NCBI RefSeq assembly: GCF_000741575.1
Contig: NZ_JGYV01000001.1
Coordinates: 496,001 to 560,000 of the forward strand
Origin: Bifidobacterium cuniculi
GTDB taxonomy: Bacteria; Actinomycetota; Actinomycetes; Actinomycetales; Bifidobacteriaceae
Direction: 5' to 3'
DNA: 64,000 nt
In this document: positions 37,964 through 51,161 of the stretch, one piece after another
How positions within the stretch are numbered: the first letter of the stretch is position 1
Layout of the letters: every line of letters starts with the position of its first letter
Notes under the pieces: generated by a model
The model's database searches: none
What the model was told of the DNA's origin: nothing
Seen by the model: the letters and a program-made list of their open reading frames with translations, nothing else
Position numbers and translations under genes: made by a program

Positions 37964-38008
37964 ATGGAGAACGGCCCGCAGGCGGACGGCCTGCGGGCCG
38001 TTCTCCAT
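37964..38008 (+). terminator. Terminator of bsh
   Basis: A 20-bp perfect stem (37964-37983 with 37989-38008) and a five-base loop, 33 bases after the bsh stop. The following bases are ATCTG, so the U-tract is poor. Confidence 0.8.
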
Positions 38009-38074
38009 ATCTGCCGGTAGGAATGGATGGTGCGAGGGCACCGCCGGCGCCCAAGGACGGAAGGGACAGCGTAC

Positions 38075-38830
38075 ATGTTCGAGGAACTGCACAGGAAAAT
38101 GAACCGCTTCTGGAACAGCGACCGGACCCTCGAACAGACCGATCCGCAGTTCATACGGCTCTTCTCCGAATTCGCCTACGACGAGGTCGTGCACGAACCA
38201 GCGGCCAACGACCCGAGGCTCGACGGCCCCGACCGCAGCATCGCCATCATCGCCGCCATCATCGGCGCGCAGGGCATGGACGCCTTCGACATGATGCTGC
38301 CCGTCGCCTACGGCGCCGGGGTGAGCTCCGTCCAGCTCAAGGAAATCATCTACCAGGCCACCGCCTACGTCGGCCTTGCCCATGCCCTGCCCTACCTCAA
38401 ACGGCTCAACGCCTTCCTCGAAGCACACAACGTCGCGTTGCCGCTGGAGAACCAGACGCAGGTAGCGGACGAGGACCTCGCCGAACGGGGCGCCCGGGAA
38501 CGCCAAGCCGTGTTCGGCGAGCGCGATGGCGCCGGTGACGGCGTGCCTGAGCATATCGACCGTTGGGTCGATGCGTATTGTTTCGGTGCGTACCATACGC
38601 GTTCGGGGTTGTCACGGGAACAGCGTGCCATGGTCGCGGTGTGTCTGCTCATGGGGCAGGGTGGGTGTGATGCGCAGTTGGGGGAGTGTCTGAGGGGCAA
38701 TCTGGTCGTCGGCAATGATGGGCGGTATCTTGTGGCTGTCATGTCCCAGTGCCTGCCGTATGTCGGGTTCCCGCGTGTGCTTGATGCCTTGGCGTGCCTG
38801 CGTGGCGTCGTTACGGAGTCGCGGGACTGA
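38075..38830 (+). CDS. Carboxymuconolactone decarboxylase-like protein with two AhpD-fold domains
   Basis: A 251-residue protein with a duplicated CMD/AhpD-like helical domain. The first half shows the signature IIGAQGMDAFDMMLPVAYGA-like region with LKEIIYQATAYVGLAHALP; the second has SREQRAMVAVCLLMGQGG and LVAVMSQCLPYVGFPRVLDA. No CxxC redox pair is seen, so a peroxidase-type function is doubtful and a decarboxylase/lactonase-like or unknown role is more likely. ATG 38075 lies behind GGAAGGGAC; the end is 19 bases from the CDF gene. Actinobacterial relatives are poorly characterised. Confidence 0.85.
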   Translation: MFEELHRKMNRFWNSDRTLEQTDPQFIRLFSEFAYDEVVHEPAANDPRLDGPDRSIAIIAAIIGAQGMDAFDMMLPVAYGAGVSSVQLKEIIYQATAYVGLAHALPYLKRLNAFLEAHNVALPLENQTQVADEDLAERGARERQAVFGERDGAGDGVPEHIDRWVDAYCFGAYHTRSGLSREQRAMVAVCLLMGQGGCDAQLGECLRGNLVVGNDGRYLVAVMSQCLPYVGFPRVLDALACLRGVVTESRD

Positions 38831-38849
38831 AATGGAAAGGAAAGGCCTC

Positions 38850-39875
38850 ATGGAGGATCAGGGGTCGTCGGTGCAGTCGCTTGCGCCTCGGACGGAGCCG
38901 GAGACGCCGCAGGTGCGTGAGGAACGCAAGCATGCCGGTGCGGCGGTGAAGGCGGCACTGCTGGCGAATATCGGCGTGGCAGTCGCCAAGTTGGCTGCCG
39001 CGGTGTTCACCGGTTCGTCGTCGATGCTGTCGGAGTCGGTGCATTCGATTGCGGATTGTTCGAATGAGGTGGTGCTGATCATCGGCGACCGGGTGTCCCG
39101 GCACCGCATGAATACGGTCCATCCGTTCGGCTGGTACCGCACGAAGTACTTGGCGTCGTTCGTGGTGGCGACGTTGCTGTTCTTCGTGGGCGGGTTCTTC
39201 TCCACGAGCGAGGCGGTCAAGAAGCTGGTGGCGGTGTCTGGCGACCCGGTGCTGCGTGATGCGAACCGCATGGAGTTGCTGGTGGCCTTGGCGGTGGTGG
39301 TGGTCAGCGCCTGCCTGGAGGGCTATGGGTTGCATCAGAGCATGAAGGAGGCCGATGAACGCATGGAGCGTACCTGTACGCCGAGGATGGGGATGTTCCG
39401 GTTCTGGAAGCATACGAAGTCGGCGGAACTGGCGTCGGTGATCATGGAGGATACCCTGGCGCTCATCGGCTTGGCGTTTGCGTTCCTGGGCATTGGTGCG
39501 GCCATCGTGTTCGATGATGAGATCTATGATGCCGCCGGCGGTCTGTGCGTGGGTGTGCTGCTGATGGTGGGTTCCCTGTTCCTGGCGTACAAGTCGGGTT
39601 CGTTGCTCATCGGCGAGTCGGTGGATGCGTCGACGAGGGAGCGCATCGTGGGTGCCGTGGAGGCGACGCCTGGGGTGGAACGCCTGATCAACATGCAGAC
39701 GGTGCACATGTCGGAGGACAATGTGCTGCTGTGCGTGAAGGTGCAGACGTCGAAGCTGGACCGCGACTATGACGTGCAGACGGTCGACAAGATCGAGCGG
39801 AACGTACGTGAGGCGTTGCCGTGGTTCGATTTCGAGATCTATGTGGAGCCGGACATCGTGCGTGCCGGACGCTAG
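38850..39875 (+). CDS. Cation diffusion facilitator family metal transporter
   Basis: A 341-residue antiporter predicted to export divalent metal (zinc, iron, manganese or cobalt). SESVHSIADCSNE gives the His-x3-Asp of helix II and IMEDTLALIGL the second metal pair, here Glu-Asp rather than His-x3-Asp. Several hydrophobic helices are visible from residue 30 to 250, and a C-terminal cytoplasmic domain follows (VEATPGVERLINMQTVHM). ATG 38850 is preferred over ATG 38832 because AAAGGAAAGG lies just ahead. The metal cannot be told from sequence. Confidence 0.9.
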   Translation: MEDQGSSVQSLAPRTEPETPQVREERKHAGAAVKAALLANIGVAVAKLAAAVFTGSSSMLSESVHSIADCSNEVVLIIGDRVSRHRMNTVHPFGWYRTKYLASFVVATLLFFVGGFFSTSEAVKKLVAVSGDPVLRDANRMELLVALAVVVVSACLEGYGLHQSMKEADERMERTCTPRMGMFRFWKHTKSAELASVIMEDTLALIGLAFAFLGIGAAIVFDDEIYDAAGGLCVGVLLMVGSLFLAYKSGSLLIGESVDASTRERIVGAVEATPGVERLINMQTVHMSEDNVLLCVKVQTSKLDRDYDVQTVDKIERNVREALPWFDFEIYVEPDIVRAGR

Positions 39876-39886
39876 GTGCGGCTTAC

Positions 39887-39942
39887 CGCATGTAGGAGGG
39901 CGGTGCCCGACGTTTCCGTCGGGCACCGCCCTCCTACATGCG
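39887..39942. terminator. Bidirectional terminator between CDF and ABC-F genes
   Basis: A very strong 26-bp stem (39887-39912 with 39917-39942) around a TTTC loop. It lies between two convergent genes, 12 bases after the CDF stop and 23 before the ABC-F stop. Confidence 0.85.
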
Positions 39943-39964
39943 CGGGGCAACGAGGCGGGTGTGG

Positions 39965-41566
39965 CTACTCTTCGGCGACGAGTTCGAGGTAGGTGTCGTT
40001 CCAGAGGTCTTCGTCGCCGTCGGGCATGAGCAGGACCCGTTCGGGGCGCAGTGCCTGCACTGCGCCTTCGTCGTGGGTGACCAGCACGATGGCGCCTTCG
40101 TACTTGCCGATGGCTTTGAGGATTTCCTCGCGGCTGGCGGGGTCGAGGTTGTTGGTGGGTTCGTCGAGCAGGAGCACGTTGGCGCGGCTGGTCACCAGGG
40201 TGGCCAAGGCGAGCCTGGTCTTCTCGCCGCCGGACAGGACGCGGGCGGGTTTGAAGGCGTCGTCACCGGAGAAGAGGAAGGAGCCGAGGATGGAGCGTGC
40301 CTGGGTGTCGTTGAGTTCGGGTGCGACGGCGCGTAGGTTGTCCAGGACGGTGGCGTCCAGGTCGAGGGTGTCGTGTTCCTGGGCGAAGTAGCCGATCTTG
40401 GCGCCGTGGCCGTAGTCGACCTCGCCGGTGTCGGGCTGGTCAAGGTGGGCGAGCAGGCGCAGCGTGGTGGTCTTGCCGGCGCCGTTGTAGCCGAGGATCA
40501 CGACGCGCGACCCCTTGTCGATGGCGAGGTTGACGCCGGCGAAGACGATGTTGGAACCGTACGCCTTGGAGATGTCCTTGGCCATGATGGGGGTGCGTCC
40601 GCATGGTGCGGGTTCGGGGAAGCGGATGTCGGCGACCTTCTCCTGCCTCTGTGCCTCGGAGGTTTCGCTGAGCAGTTTCTCGGCGCGACGCATCATGTTC
40701 TGTGCGGCGACGGCCTTGGTGGCCTTGGCGTGCAGGCGGATGCCCTGCTTCATAAGGCGTTCGGCCTTCTTCTCGGCGACTTCGCGTTCACGGCGCCGGC
40801 GTTCCTCGTCGACGACGCGCTGGTTGAGGTACGCCTTCCACCCCAGGGAGTACATGTCGATCTGTCCGAGCTGTGCGTCGAGGTGCCAGACCTTGTTGAC
40901 GACTTCGTCGAGCAGTTCCGTGGAGTGGGAGATGACGAGGAAGCCGCCCTCGTAGTTCTTGAGGTAGCCGCGGAGCCATTCGATGGAGTCGGCGTCGAGA
41001 TGGTTGGTCGGCTCGTCGAGGATGAGGGTGTCCGCGTCGGAGAAGAGGATGCGCGCCAGTTCGATGCGGCGCCTCTGGCCACCGGAAAGCGTGCCCAGGG
41101 GGCGTTCCATGACCTCCTGGGGCAGTCCGAGGCTCGAATCCATGGCCCGCGCCTCGGCCTGCGCCGCGTATCCGCCGGCCTTCTCGAAGTCCTGCATGGC
41201 CTTGTCGTAGCGGTTCATGGCCTTCGTCATGACGTCCGGGTCGGGGTCAGTCATGTCTTTCTCCGCCTTGCGGATGCGCTTGATGATGGCGGCGATGTCA
41301 CGTGCGCTCATCATGCGGTCCAGGGCGCTTTGTTCGGGGTCGGCGGCGTGGGTGTCCTGCGGCAGGTAGCCGAGCTTGCCGGAGACGCGAACGGTGCCCG
41401 CAGTGGGCAGCATGTCACCGGTGATGACCCTGGTGAGGGTGGTCTTGCCGGCGCCGTTGCGGCCGACAAGGCCGATCTTGTCCCCCTTGGCGACATGGAA
41501 GTCGGTGGGGTGCAGCAGCGTGCGTGCACCGATCTGAATCTCGAGTCCTTGTGCGTCGATTGCCAT
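39965..41566 (-). CDS. ABC-F family ATPase
   Basis: A 533-residue soluble protein with two ATPase domains. The first has GRNGAGKTT, LSGGQRRR and LILDEPTNHLD; the second GYNGAGKTT, LSGGEKTR and LLLDEPTNNLD. The linker (about 230-310) is charged and helical (VDEERRRREREVAEKKAERL), as in ribosome-acting ABC-F proteins. The family includes EttA-like translation factors and ribosome-protecting resistance proteins; the length and lack of a long arm favour a housekeeping role. ATG 41566 follows GGACACGACC with a poor binding site. Confidence 0.9.
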   Translation of the reverse strand: MAIDAQGLEIQIGARTLLHPTDFHVAKGDKIGLVGRNGAGKTTLTRVITGDMLPTAGTVRVSGKLGYLPQDTHAADPEQSALDRMMSARDIAAIIKRIRKAEKDMTDPDPDVMTKAMNRYDKAMQDFEKAGGYAAQAEARAMDSSLGLPQEVMERPLGTLSGGQRRRIELARILFSDADTLILDEPTNHLDADSIEWLRGYLKNYEGGFLVISHSTELLDEVVNKVWHLDAQLGQIDMYSLGWKAYLNQRVVDEERRRREREVAEKKAERLMKQGIRLHAKATKAVAAQNMMRRAEKLLSETSEAQRQEKVADIRFPEPAPCGRTPIMAKDISKAYGSNIVFAGVNLAIDKGSRVVILGYNGAGKTTTLRLLAHLDQPDTGEVDYGHGAKIGYFAQEHDTLDLDATVLDNLRAVAPELNDTQARSILGSFLFSGDDAFKPARVLSGGEKTRLALATLVTSRANVLLLDEPTNNLDPASREEILKAIGKYEGAIVLVTHDEGAVQALRPERVLLMPDGDEDLWNDTYLELVAEE

Positions 41567-41607
41567 ATGCCTGGTCGTGTCCTTCGCCTTGTCGCGTCAG
41601 CAATGGG

Positions 41608-41648
41608 TGCGCCCGTCGTCCTTCCATGTCGGAAGGACGACGGGCGCA
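41608..41648 (-). terminator. Terminator between the membrane protein gene and the ABC-F gene
   Basis: An 18-bp perfect stem (41608-41625 with 41631-41648), five-base loop. On the minus strand it follows the membrane protein stop by about 60 bases and separates it from the ABC-F start. Confidence 0.7.
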
Positions 41649-41710
41649 TTGCCCGCACACCATCATAGGGGCGCCATGCCGTACCGTCCAGTCAGCCGGC
41701 GGCGAGGGAC

Positions 41711-42631
41711 CTACTGGTCGTCATCGTCGGTGTCGGCGTCATCGCCGGCGTGGCTTTCGATGACCATCGGACCGTCATGGGTACGGGTGCCGTCGGCAGG
41801 CGCATGCGCCCGGGCATCCAGGTCGGTCAGCCGAGGGGAGAAGCGGGACCATGGCACGTACATGAGGAGCATGGCGAGCGTGGCCAGGATGATGATCAGC
41901 ACGGCAGTGACCTTGGAGACATCCATGAGGCGGAAGGCGATGCCCACCACGGACCAAACCGTCACCAGACCGTACACCCAGTCATGGTTCATGAAGCGCA
42001 GCGCGCAGGCGAGCGCCAGCAGCAACGCGGTCACCACCACGGTGGCGACCGCCTGCCCGGTGGAGGACAGGGGACCGTCCTTGGACAGGTAGTAGGTGGC
42101 GGCCCTGGCGATGTCGACGACGCATTCGACCATGATCCATGCGCCCCACAGCGAGAAGGGGATCCAGTCGATCCAGCCGTCGCCCTGGCGGCGGGAGAAG
42201 AAGAACAGCGCCCCCACGAGGACGGCTTCGACGAGTACCAGCGTGATGGCCGTGGGGTAGGATTCCACTTGCCAGGCGATCTGCCAGGCGATGCCCACGA
42301 GGCAGGCGGCGATGAGCAGGAGCACGGGCACGGTGAGTCCCATGAGGGTGCCGCCCTTGGGGGCCTTGCGGTGTTCGTGGGATTGGCGCAGCAGCCACAG
42401 GGCCGCCAGGACGAAGATCGGCACCCATATGAGTTGCACGTAGGGTTCGGGGGAGAACCAGGCGTAGACGGAACGTTTCCCGTCGTTGCCGAGTATGGAG
42501 CGCAGGAGCCCGGACACGGCGAGCGCCGTGCATGCCGCGAATGCCGCGAGGGATGCCCAGGCGACGATGAGTTCGGTGTCGCGTGGGCCGCGTCCCGGGG
42601 TCCTGGCCGGGTGTGTGTCGTGGGTGGTCAT
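41711..42631 (-). CDS. Eight-helix membrane protein with acidic C-terminal tail, function unknown
   Basis: A 306-residue integral membrane protein with about eight hydrophobic helices from residue 18 to 265. The middle part (IDWIPFSLWGAWIMVECVVD) has a tryptophan pattern reminiscent of TspO/MBR-like proteins, but the match is only suggestive. The C-terminus is very acidic (DDADTDDDDQ). The ATG at 42631 is placed ten bases after AAGGAG; the ATG at 42640 would be only one base away. It is divergent from uvrA, whose SOS box lies about 120 bases ahead of this gene's start. Confidence 0.75.
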   Translation of the reverse strand: MTTHDTHPARTPGRGPRDTELIVAWASLAAFAACTALAVSGLLRSILGNDGKRSVYAWFSPEPYVQLIWVPIFVLAALWLLRQSHEHRKAPKGGTLMGLTVPVLLLIAACLVGIAWQIAWQVESYPTAITLVLVEAVLVGALFFFSRRQGDGWIDWIPFSLWGAWIMVECVVDIARAATYYLSKDGPLSSTGQAVATVVVTALLLALACALRFMNHDWVYGLVTVWSVVGIAFRLMDVSKVTAVLIIILATLAMLLMYVPWSRFSPRLTDLDARAHAPADGTRTHDGPMVIESHAGDDADTDDDDQ

Positions 42632-42750
42632 GGTCGTCATGCTCCTTGTGTGGGTGGCCGTGTCGTTACGGCGCCGGTGATGTCGGTTTCCACAGTAGGC
42701 GTCGTGTGCGTATCGTGCATGTCGGCCCGTGGTGTCGCACCGTGGACGGC

Positions 42751-42772
42751 ATGTCGAACAATTGTTCGACAT
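42751..42772. promoter_or_regulatory. SOS box (LexA operator) ahead of uvrA
   Basis: A perfect 22-bp palindrome with the core CGAACAATTGTTCG, matching the actinobacterial and Gram-positive LexA consensus CGAAC-N4-GTTCG. It ends 59 bases before the uvrA start, so uvrA and the overlapping uvrC should be damage-inducible. Confidence 0.85.
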
Positions 42773-42831
42773 TGCGCCCGCGGTGCAGTATTCTGGGGGA
42801 TGTCGTACTCTCGCTGTCATTGGAGGAATGA

Positions 42832-45827
<2,996 letters not shown>

Positions 45828-45831
<4 letters not shown>

Positions 45832-48125
45832 GCGTCTTCGAACGCCACGCGCCCGGCACGTGGGCGCGTACGGCGCAAGGACTCATCGCCGCCCAGGAGG
45901 GTGCGGGCACCGACGGCACGAACGCCAACGGGGCGCCCCTCCTGGGCGACAGCCGCGACCTGTTCCGCCCCAAGACATCCGACATCCCCACCCAGCCCGG
46001 CGTCTACAAGTGGCGCGACGCTGACGGCCAGGTCATCTACGTAGGCAAGGCCAAGAACCTGCGCAACCGGCTGTCCAACTACTTCCAACCGCTGCACCAA
46101 CTGCACCCCCGCACCCAGACCATGGTGCTCACCGCACGCAGTCTCGAATGGACGGTCGTCGGCACCGAACTCGAGGCACTCACCCTCGAATACACGTGGA
46201 TCAAGGAGTTCGACCCCCGGTTCAACGTGGTGTTCCGCGACGACAAGACCTACCCATACCTGGCTGTTTCCGTGGGGGAGGAATTCCCGCGCGTGTGGAT
46301 CACGCGGTCACGCAAGCAGCGCAACTCACGGTACTTCGGCCCCTACGCCAAGGTCTGGGACCTGCGCAAGAGCCTCGACCGGCTCCTGCGCACCTTCCCC
46401 GTGCGCACCTGCACGCCCGCGGTCTTCCGCAAGGCACAGCTGACGTCCCGTCCCTGCCTGCTGGCCTCCATCGGCAAGTGCTCCGCCCCATGCGTGGGAC
46501 GCATAGACGCCCAGTCACATCGCAGGATGTGCGAGCAGCTCGTCGGCGTGCTCACTGGACGTGTTGGCAGGTCCTATGTCAACCAGCTGACCGCACGCAT
46601 GAAGGAAGCGAGCGCCGCACTCGACTTCGAGCAGGCGGCGCGGCTGCGCGACGACATTGCCGTGCTGTCCACGGTCATGGAACAGAACGCCGTGGTCCTC
46701 GACCAGGATGTCGACGTGGACGTGTTCGGGTTCGCCACCGACGAACTGGAAGCGTCGTTCCATGCGTTCACGGTGCGTTCCGGCACCATTCGCGGCGAAC
46801 GCAACTGGAGCGTGGAACGTATCGAACAGGTCGACGACAACGAGCTGATGGCCGACCTGATCGTGCGCGTCTATGCGGATATCGCGCGGGAATCCGGCCT
46901 GGGGGAGGTCGAGGAAACGCTGGCATCCCCGCAGGCAACGCTGCAGGTCAGCGAACGGCGCAACGCCTTGGCGCCGACGCAGCGGCTGGAGGCGACGGAT
47001 GCCCGGGCGCGTGCGCAGGCAACCAAGGCCCGCAACGAACGGCAGGGGCAGACGGGCCGCGAGGACCTACTGGAACCGATTGCGCCGATTCCACGCCAGG
47101 TGTTGGTGCCGGTGCTGCCGGCACGGTCCGGGGAACTGGCTGCATGGCTCTCGTCGCTGCGAGGTGCCGCGGTGTCGATCGATGTGCCCCGGCGTGGTGC
47201 CAAGAAGCAGCTGATGGACCGTGCCGACCAGAATGCGCAGCAGGCGTTGCAGCGCAGCAAGATGAGCCGTATCAGCGACATCGGTGCGCGTACCGAGGCG
47301 ATGAACGAGATTGCGGACGCGTTGGGCCTGCAGCAGGCACCTTTGCGCATCGAATGCTATGACATCTCGAATACGGTGGGTGGCGCCTACCAAGTGGCGT
47401 CCATGGTGGTGTTCGAGGATGGCATCGCCAAGAAGTCGGAGTACCGCCGTTTCGCGATCCGCGGCGACGACGGGCAGGGTGCACTGGATGACCTGGCCGC
47501 CCTCTATGAGACGTTGACGCGGCGTTTCCGCCACGGCAACGTCGCCGGTGACAGCGGCGAGAGCCTCGACAACGAACAGCGCGCCCGCGATGCAGGGTCG
47601 GACGGGCAGGTGGTGCAGCAGAACACGGATCGTCGGCATTTCGCCTACACGCCCAATCTCATCGTGGTGGACGGCGGCAAACCGCAGGCCATGGCGGCCT
47701 GGCAGGCCTTGCATGACTGCGGAGTCACGGACGTGGCGGTGTGCGGCCTGGCGAAACGCCTCGAGGAGGTGTGGCTGCCCGAGGACGACTACCCGGTCAT
47801 CCTCAAGCGCTCCTCGGAAGGCATGTACCTGCTGCAACGGGTCCGTGACGAGTCCCACCGCTTCGCCATTGCCTACCATCGGCAGTCGCGCCGCAAGGGT
47901 GCGTTACGTTCCGCACTGGACGGCATCGACGGGGTGGGTCCTGCCCTGCAGAAGAAGCTCCTGGCCGCCTTCGGCTCCGTGCGTGCCATCCGCGCAGCCA
48001 GCGTCGAGGAACTCGAGTCCGTCCACGGCGTGGGCCGACGCAAGGCACAGGCCATCCACGACGCCTTGCACGGCGATGCCACCACGCAGACGCAGACCGA
48101 TCCCTCACGGACACGGGACGTATAA
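45828..48125 (+). CDS. uvrC: Excinuclease ABC subunit C
   Basis: A 765-residue nuclease subunit that makes the dual incisions. The ATG overlaps the uvrA stop by four bases (ATGA), so translation is coupled. Domains in order: GIY-YIG ([20 protein letters not shown], from about 56), a cysteine-rich segment (CSAPCVGRI), UVR motif ([14 protein letters not shown]), RNase H-like endonuclease core ([21 protein letters not shown]) and C-terminal helix-hairpin-helix ([16 protein letters not shown]). The N-terminus carries about 35 extra residues rich in Ala and Gly. Confidence 0.96.
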
Positions 48126-48126
48126 T
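48121..48126 (+). promoter_or_regulatory. Candidate -10 for aroE at the uvrC stop codon
   Basis: An exact TATAAT overlaps the uvrC TAA. A clear -35 at the right distance is not seen, but it suggests a promoter for the aroE-rapZ-whiA group. Confidence 0.35.
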
Positions 48127-48168
48127 GGGACATCGGCACTGTCACTTCGTGAAAGGATCCTGAGGTCC

Positions 48169-49062
48169 ATGGCACCACGGCACCATGCAGCCGTCCTCGG
48201 CAGCCCCATCGGCCACTCCCTCTCTCCGGTACTGCATCAGGCCGCCTACCGTTTCCTGGGCCTGGACGGATGGGAGTACGGCAAGGCGGAGGTCGACGAG
48301 GAGCGCCTCGACGCATTCCTGCAGCACCTGAACGGACAATGGGTCGGCCTGAGCCTGACGATGCCGCTCAAGCGCAGCATCATCCCCTACGGAACCCCCC
48401 GCAACCTGTGGGCACGTGAACTGGGCGTGGCCAACACCGCAGTCTTCGACTGGCGGCACGAAGGCTCCGGTACGTCCCTGTACAACACGGATGTCTACGG
48501 CATCGCCCGCGCCTTCGAACAGTGCGGCGCGGTGGAGGGCACTGGATTGCATGGCCTGATCCTGGGCAACGGGAACACCGCAGCCAGCGCCATGGCCGCC
48601 TATGCATCCCTGGGCTGCGTGGATATGGTGAGTGTCGTCGCACGCCATCCGGACCGCAACCCGCAACTGTCCTTGCTGGGGCGGCGCCATGGCCTAGCTG
48701 TCGATGTGATTCCCCTGGAGAATGCGCCCGAAGCGTGCGCCCATGCAGACCTCGCCGTCAACACCATCCCCGCCGGCGGCGCCGACCAGACGGCGGCACG
48801 ACTGCGCCGGCTGGGCATGCACGTGCACGGTACCCTGCTTGACGTGGTGTACGACCCCAGGCCCACTCCGCTCATGCAGGCATGGCGCGCCCAGGGAGGA
48901 ACCGCGATCGGTGGCGAATGGATGCTACTGTATCAGGCAGTAGCCCAGGTGATGCTGATGACCGGCCGCGCACAGGGGCCGCACTACGACACCCACGGCA
49001 ACGACCCACGGGACCATGCGCTGGAGGAGGCCATGGCCCAGGCATTGAAGGAGGCACTGTAG
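48169..49062 (+). CDS. aroE: Shikimate dehydrogenase
   Basis: A 297-residue NADP-dependent enzyme of the chorismate pathway, or a close homologue. GSPIGHSLSPVLHQAAY is the substrate-binding serine motif, GLSLTMPLKRSI holds the catalytic lysine and LILGNGNTAASAMAA the nucleotide fold. The start ATG 48169 follows TGAGG. AroE, RapZ and WhiA are arranged back to back, and the AroE stop directly precedes the rapZ ATG. Confidence 0.92.
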   Translation: MAPRHHAAVLGSPIGHSLSPVLHQAAYRFLGLDGWEYGKAEVDEERLDAFLQHLNGQWVGLSLTMPLKRSIIPYGTPRNLWARELGVANTAVFDWRHEGSGTSLYNTDVYGIARAFEQCGAVEGTGLHGLILGNGNTAASAMAAYASLGCVDMVSVVARHPDRNPQLSLLGRRHGLAVDVIPLENAPEACAHADLAVNTIPAGGADQTAARLRRLGMHVHGTLLDVVYDPRPTPLMQAWRAQGGTAIGGEWMLLYQAVAQVMLMTGRAQGPHYDTHGNDPRDHALEEAMAQALKEAL

Positions 49063-49962
49063 ATGACCGATGAAAGCAACCATGCCAGTGCACCCGCCGA
49101 AGGCTTCGAGGTCATGCTCATCACCGGCATGAGCGGAGCCGGACGCTCCCATGCCGCACACAGCATCGAGGACATGGGATGGTACGTGGTGGACAACATG
49201 CCGCCACAACTCATGGTCCCCATGGTCGACATGATGACCTCCAACCCTTCCGGCGTGCACAAACTCGCCGCCGTCATCGACGTACGCAGCCGCGACTACT
49301 TCGCCGACCTCAACGCCGTCCTGTCCCACCTGGACGACCTGGGCGTGCGTACCCGGATCCTCTTCCTCGACGCCGACGACGACGTGCTCGTCAAGCGGTA
49401 CGAGTCCGTACGCCGCCCGCACCCGCTCCAGCACGGCAACCGGCTCATCGACGGCATCCGGGAGGAACGCGAACTGCTGGCGAACCTCGAGGAACGCGCA
49501 GACATCGTCATCGACACCTCGCACCTGAGCATCCACCAGCTGTCCACGAAACTCTACAACGCGCTCATGGGGTCGGGACCGACCACCGTCTCCGTGCACA
49601 TCTTCAGCTTCGGATTCAAATACGGCATCCCCATCGACGCCGACTTCGTGGCGGACGTACGGTTCCTGCCCAATCCCTTCTGGGTGCCGGAACTGCGTGA
49701 GCTCAACGGGCTGGACAGTCCCGTCAGCGACTACGTCCTCTCCAGCCAGGGCGCCAGCGACTTCCTCGATGCCTACGAACAGGCCATCCGCATCGCCATC
49801 CGCGGATACGCCCAGGAAGACAAGCACTATGTGACCATCGCCATCGGATGCACCGGCGGACAGCACCGTTCGGTGGCCATGAGCGAAGCCCTCGCCTCGC
49901 GCCTGCGCGCCCACGGCCTCTCAGTCAGCGTCTCCGCACGGGAACTTGACCGCCAGGCCTGA
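49063..49962 (+). CDS. rapZ: RNase adapter RapZ (YvcJ-type nucleotide-binding protein)
   Basis: A 299-residue ATP/GTP-binding protein. The P-loop is MLITGMSGAGRSHAA and the conserved C-terminal domain has ADVRFLPNPFW and IGCTGGQHRSVA. In enteric bacteria RapZ controls glucosamine-6-phosphate synthase through small RNAs; in Gram-positives the role differs. The ATG 49063 comes straight after the aroE stop. The rapZ-whiA neighbourhood is conserved in actinobacteria. Confidence 0.94.
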   Translation: MTDESNHASAPAEGFEVMLITGMSGAGRSHAAHSIEDMGWYVVDNMPPQLMVPMVDMMTSNPSGVHKLAAVIDVRSRDYFADLNAVLSHLDDLGVRTRILFLDADDDVLVKRYESVRRPHPLQHGNRLIDGIREERELLANLEERADIVIDTSHLSIHQLSTKLYNALMGSGPTTVSVHIFSFGFKYGIPIDADFVADVRFLPNPFWVPELRELNGLDSPVSDYVLSSQGASDFLDAYEQAIRIAIRGYAQEDKHYVTIAIGCTGGQHRSVAMSEALASRLRAHGLSVSVSARELDRQA

Positions 49963-50103
49963 CCGACAAGCCGTGGCGCATGATTCGCCGCACCCAATCA
50001 TCCACCCCGTGATGTCCACGATGTTCGGTATCACGGATTGGCGGAGGCCCGTCGCGACACGCCGGTTTTCCGTCACGAGCACGAGCATGAACAGGAGGAT
50101 CCT

Positions 50104-51057
50104 TTGGCTCTTCTCGATGAAGTCAAAAGCGAACTGTCCGGCATTGACGGGGAGATGCCCGCTGCCCAGAAAGCACAAGTGACGGCCATGCTCCGTTTCG
50201 GCGGCGGACTGCGCAAGGTCCAACGCAACATCATCGTGCAGGCGCAGTTCGATTCCCTCGACGCCGCCCAATGGCTGCAGGACGCCATCCTCCACCTCTA
50301 CGGGCACGAGGCCCTGGTACGGACGGTCGACCATGCTACACCGCATGGCAACGTACGCCGCTACGTGGTCATCGTCGAACGCGGGGGAGTGGCCCTCGCC
50401 CTGCAGACAGGGCTCCTCGACCGACAGCGCCACCAGCCGGTGCCTGGACTTCCGCCCGAACTGGCCAACGGCAACATAGCCCAGGTCAAGACCATCTGGC
50501 GCGGCGCCTTCCTTGCGCACGGCGGACTGTCCGAACCAGGCAACGCCAGCTACCTGGAGATCGTGTGCCCCTCCAACGAGGCGGCACTTGCCCTGGTCGC
50601 CGCTGCACGCCGGCTCGGCATCAGCGCGCATCCACGCCAAGTACGCAGCTCCAAGCGCGTCACCCTGCAGGATCCCGACGCCATCGAGCGCATGCTCAAC
50701 CTCATGGGCGCGCCCCGTTCGGCACGCGAATGGACCGGCAAGCGTTCGGACGGCGAGACCCGGAGCAAGGCGAACCGTCTCGCCAACTTCGACGACGCCA
50801 ACATGCGACGCAGTGCCAAGGCCGCTGCCGAAGCCTGTGAGAAGGTCCGCAGGGCGTTCGACATCCTCGGCGACGACATCCCCCCGAACCTCAAGGCCGC
50901 AGGGCAGCTGCGCCTCGACCACGTCGATGCCAGCCTCGAGGAACTGGGACACCTCGCCGACCCGCCCATCACCAAGGATGCCGTGGCAGGACGCATACGT
51001 CGCCTGCTCCAACTCGCGGAGAAGGTCAACAAACAGGGCGGCCAAGCCGCCAAGTGA
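50104..51057 (+). CDS. whiA: WhiA DNA-binding regulator
   Basis: A 317-residue protein with a LAGLIDADG-like N-terminal domain and a C-terminal helix-turn-helix ([20 protein letters not shown]). The start is TTG 50104, five bases after AGGAGG, and gives the family-typical [12 protein letters not shown]; a longer ATG-less reading adds His/Glu-rich residues unlike relatives. WhiA controls sporulation in streptomycetes and cell division in non-sporulating actinobacteria. It stands in the rapZ-whiA pair, 141 bases after rapZ. Confidence 0.9.
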   Translation: MALLDEVKSELSGIDGEMPAAQKAQVTAMLRFGGGLRKVQRNIIVQAQFDSLDAAQWLQDAILHLYGHEALVRTVDHATPHGNVRRYVVIVERGGVALALQTGLLDRQRHQPVPGLPPELANGNIAQVKTIWRGAFLAHGGLSEPGNASYLEIVCPSNEAALALVAAARRLGISAHPRQVRSSKRVTLQDPDAIERMLNLMGAPRSAREWTGKRSDGETRSKANRLANFDDANMRRSAKAAAEACEKVRRAFDILGDDIPPNLKAAGQLRLDHVDASLEELGHLADPPITKDAVAGRIRRLLQLAEKVNKQGGQAAK

Positions 51058-51161
51058 ACAGGCACGGGGAATGTAGCCTCGTGCTGTAAGATGCGTAAGT
51101 GGCGGATCAACAAGCCAGGGGACCCGTGGATCATGCCGGGTTCCGAGAAAGGATCAATGCG

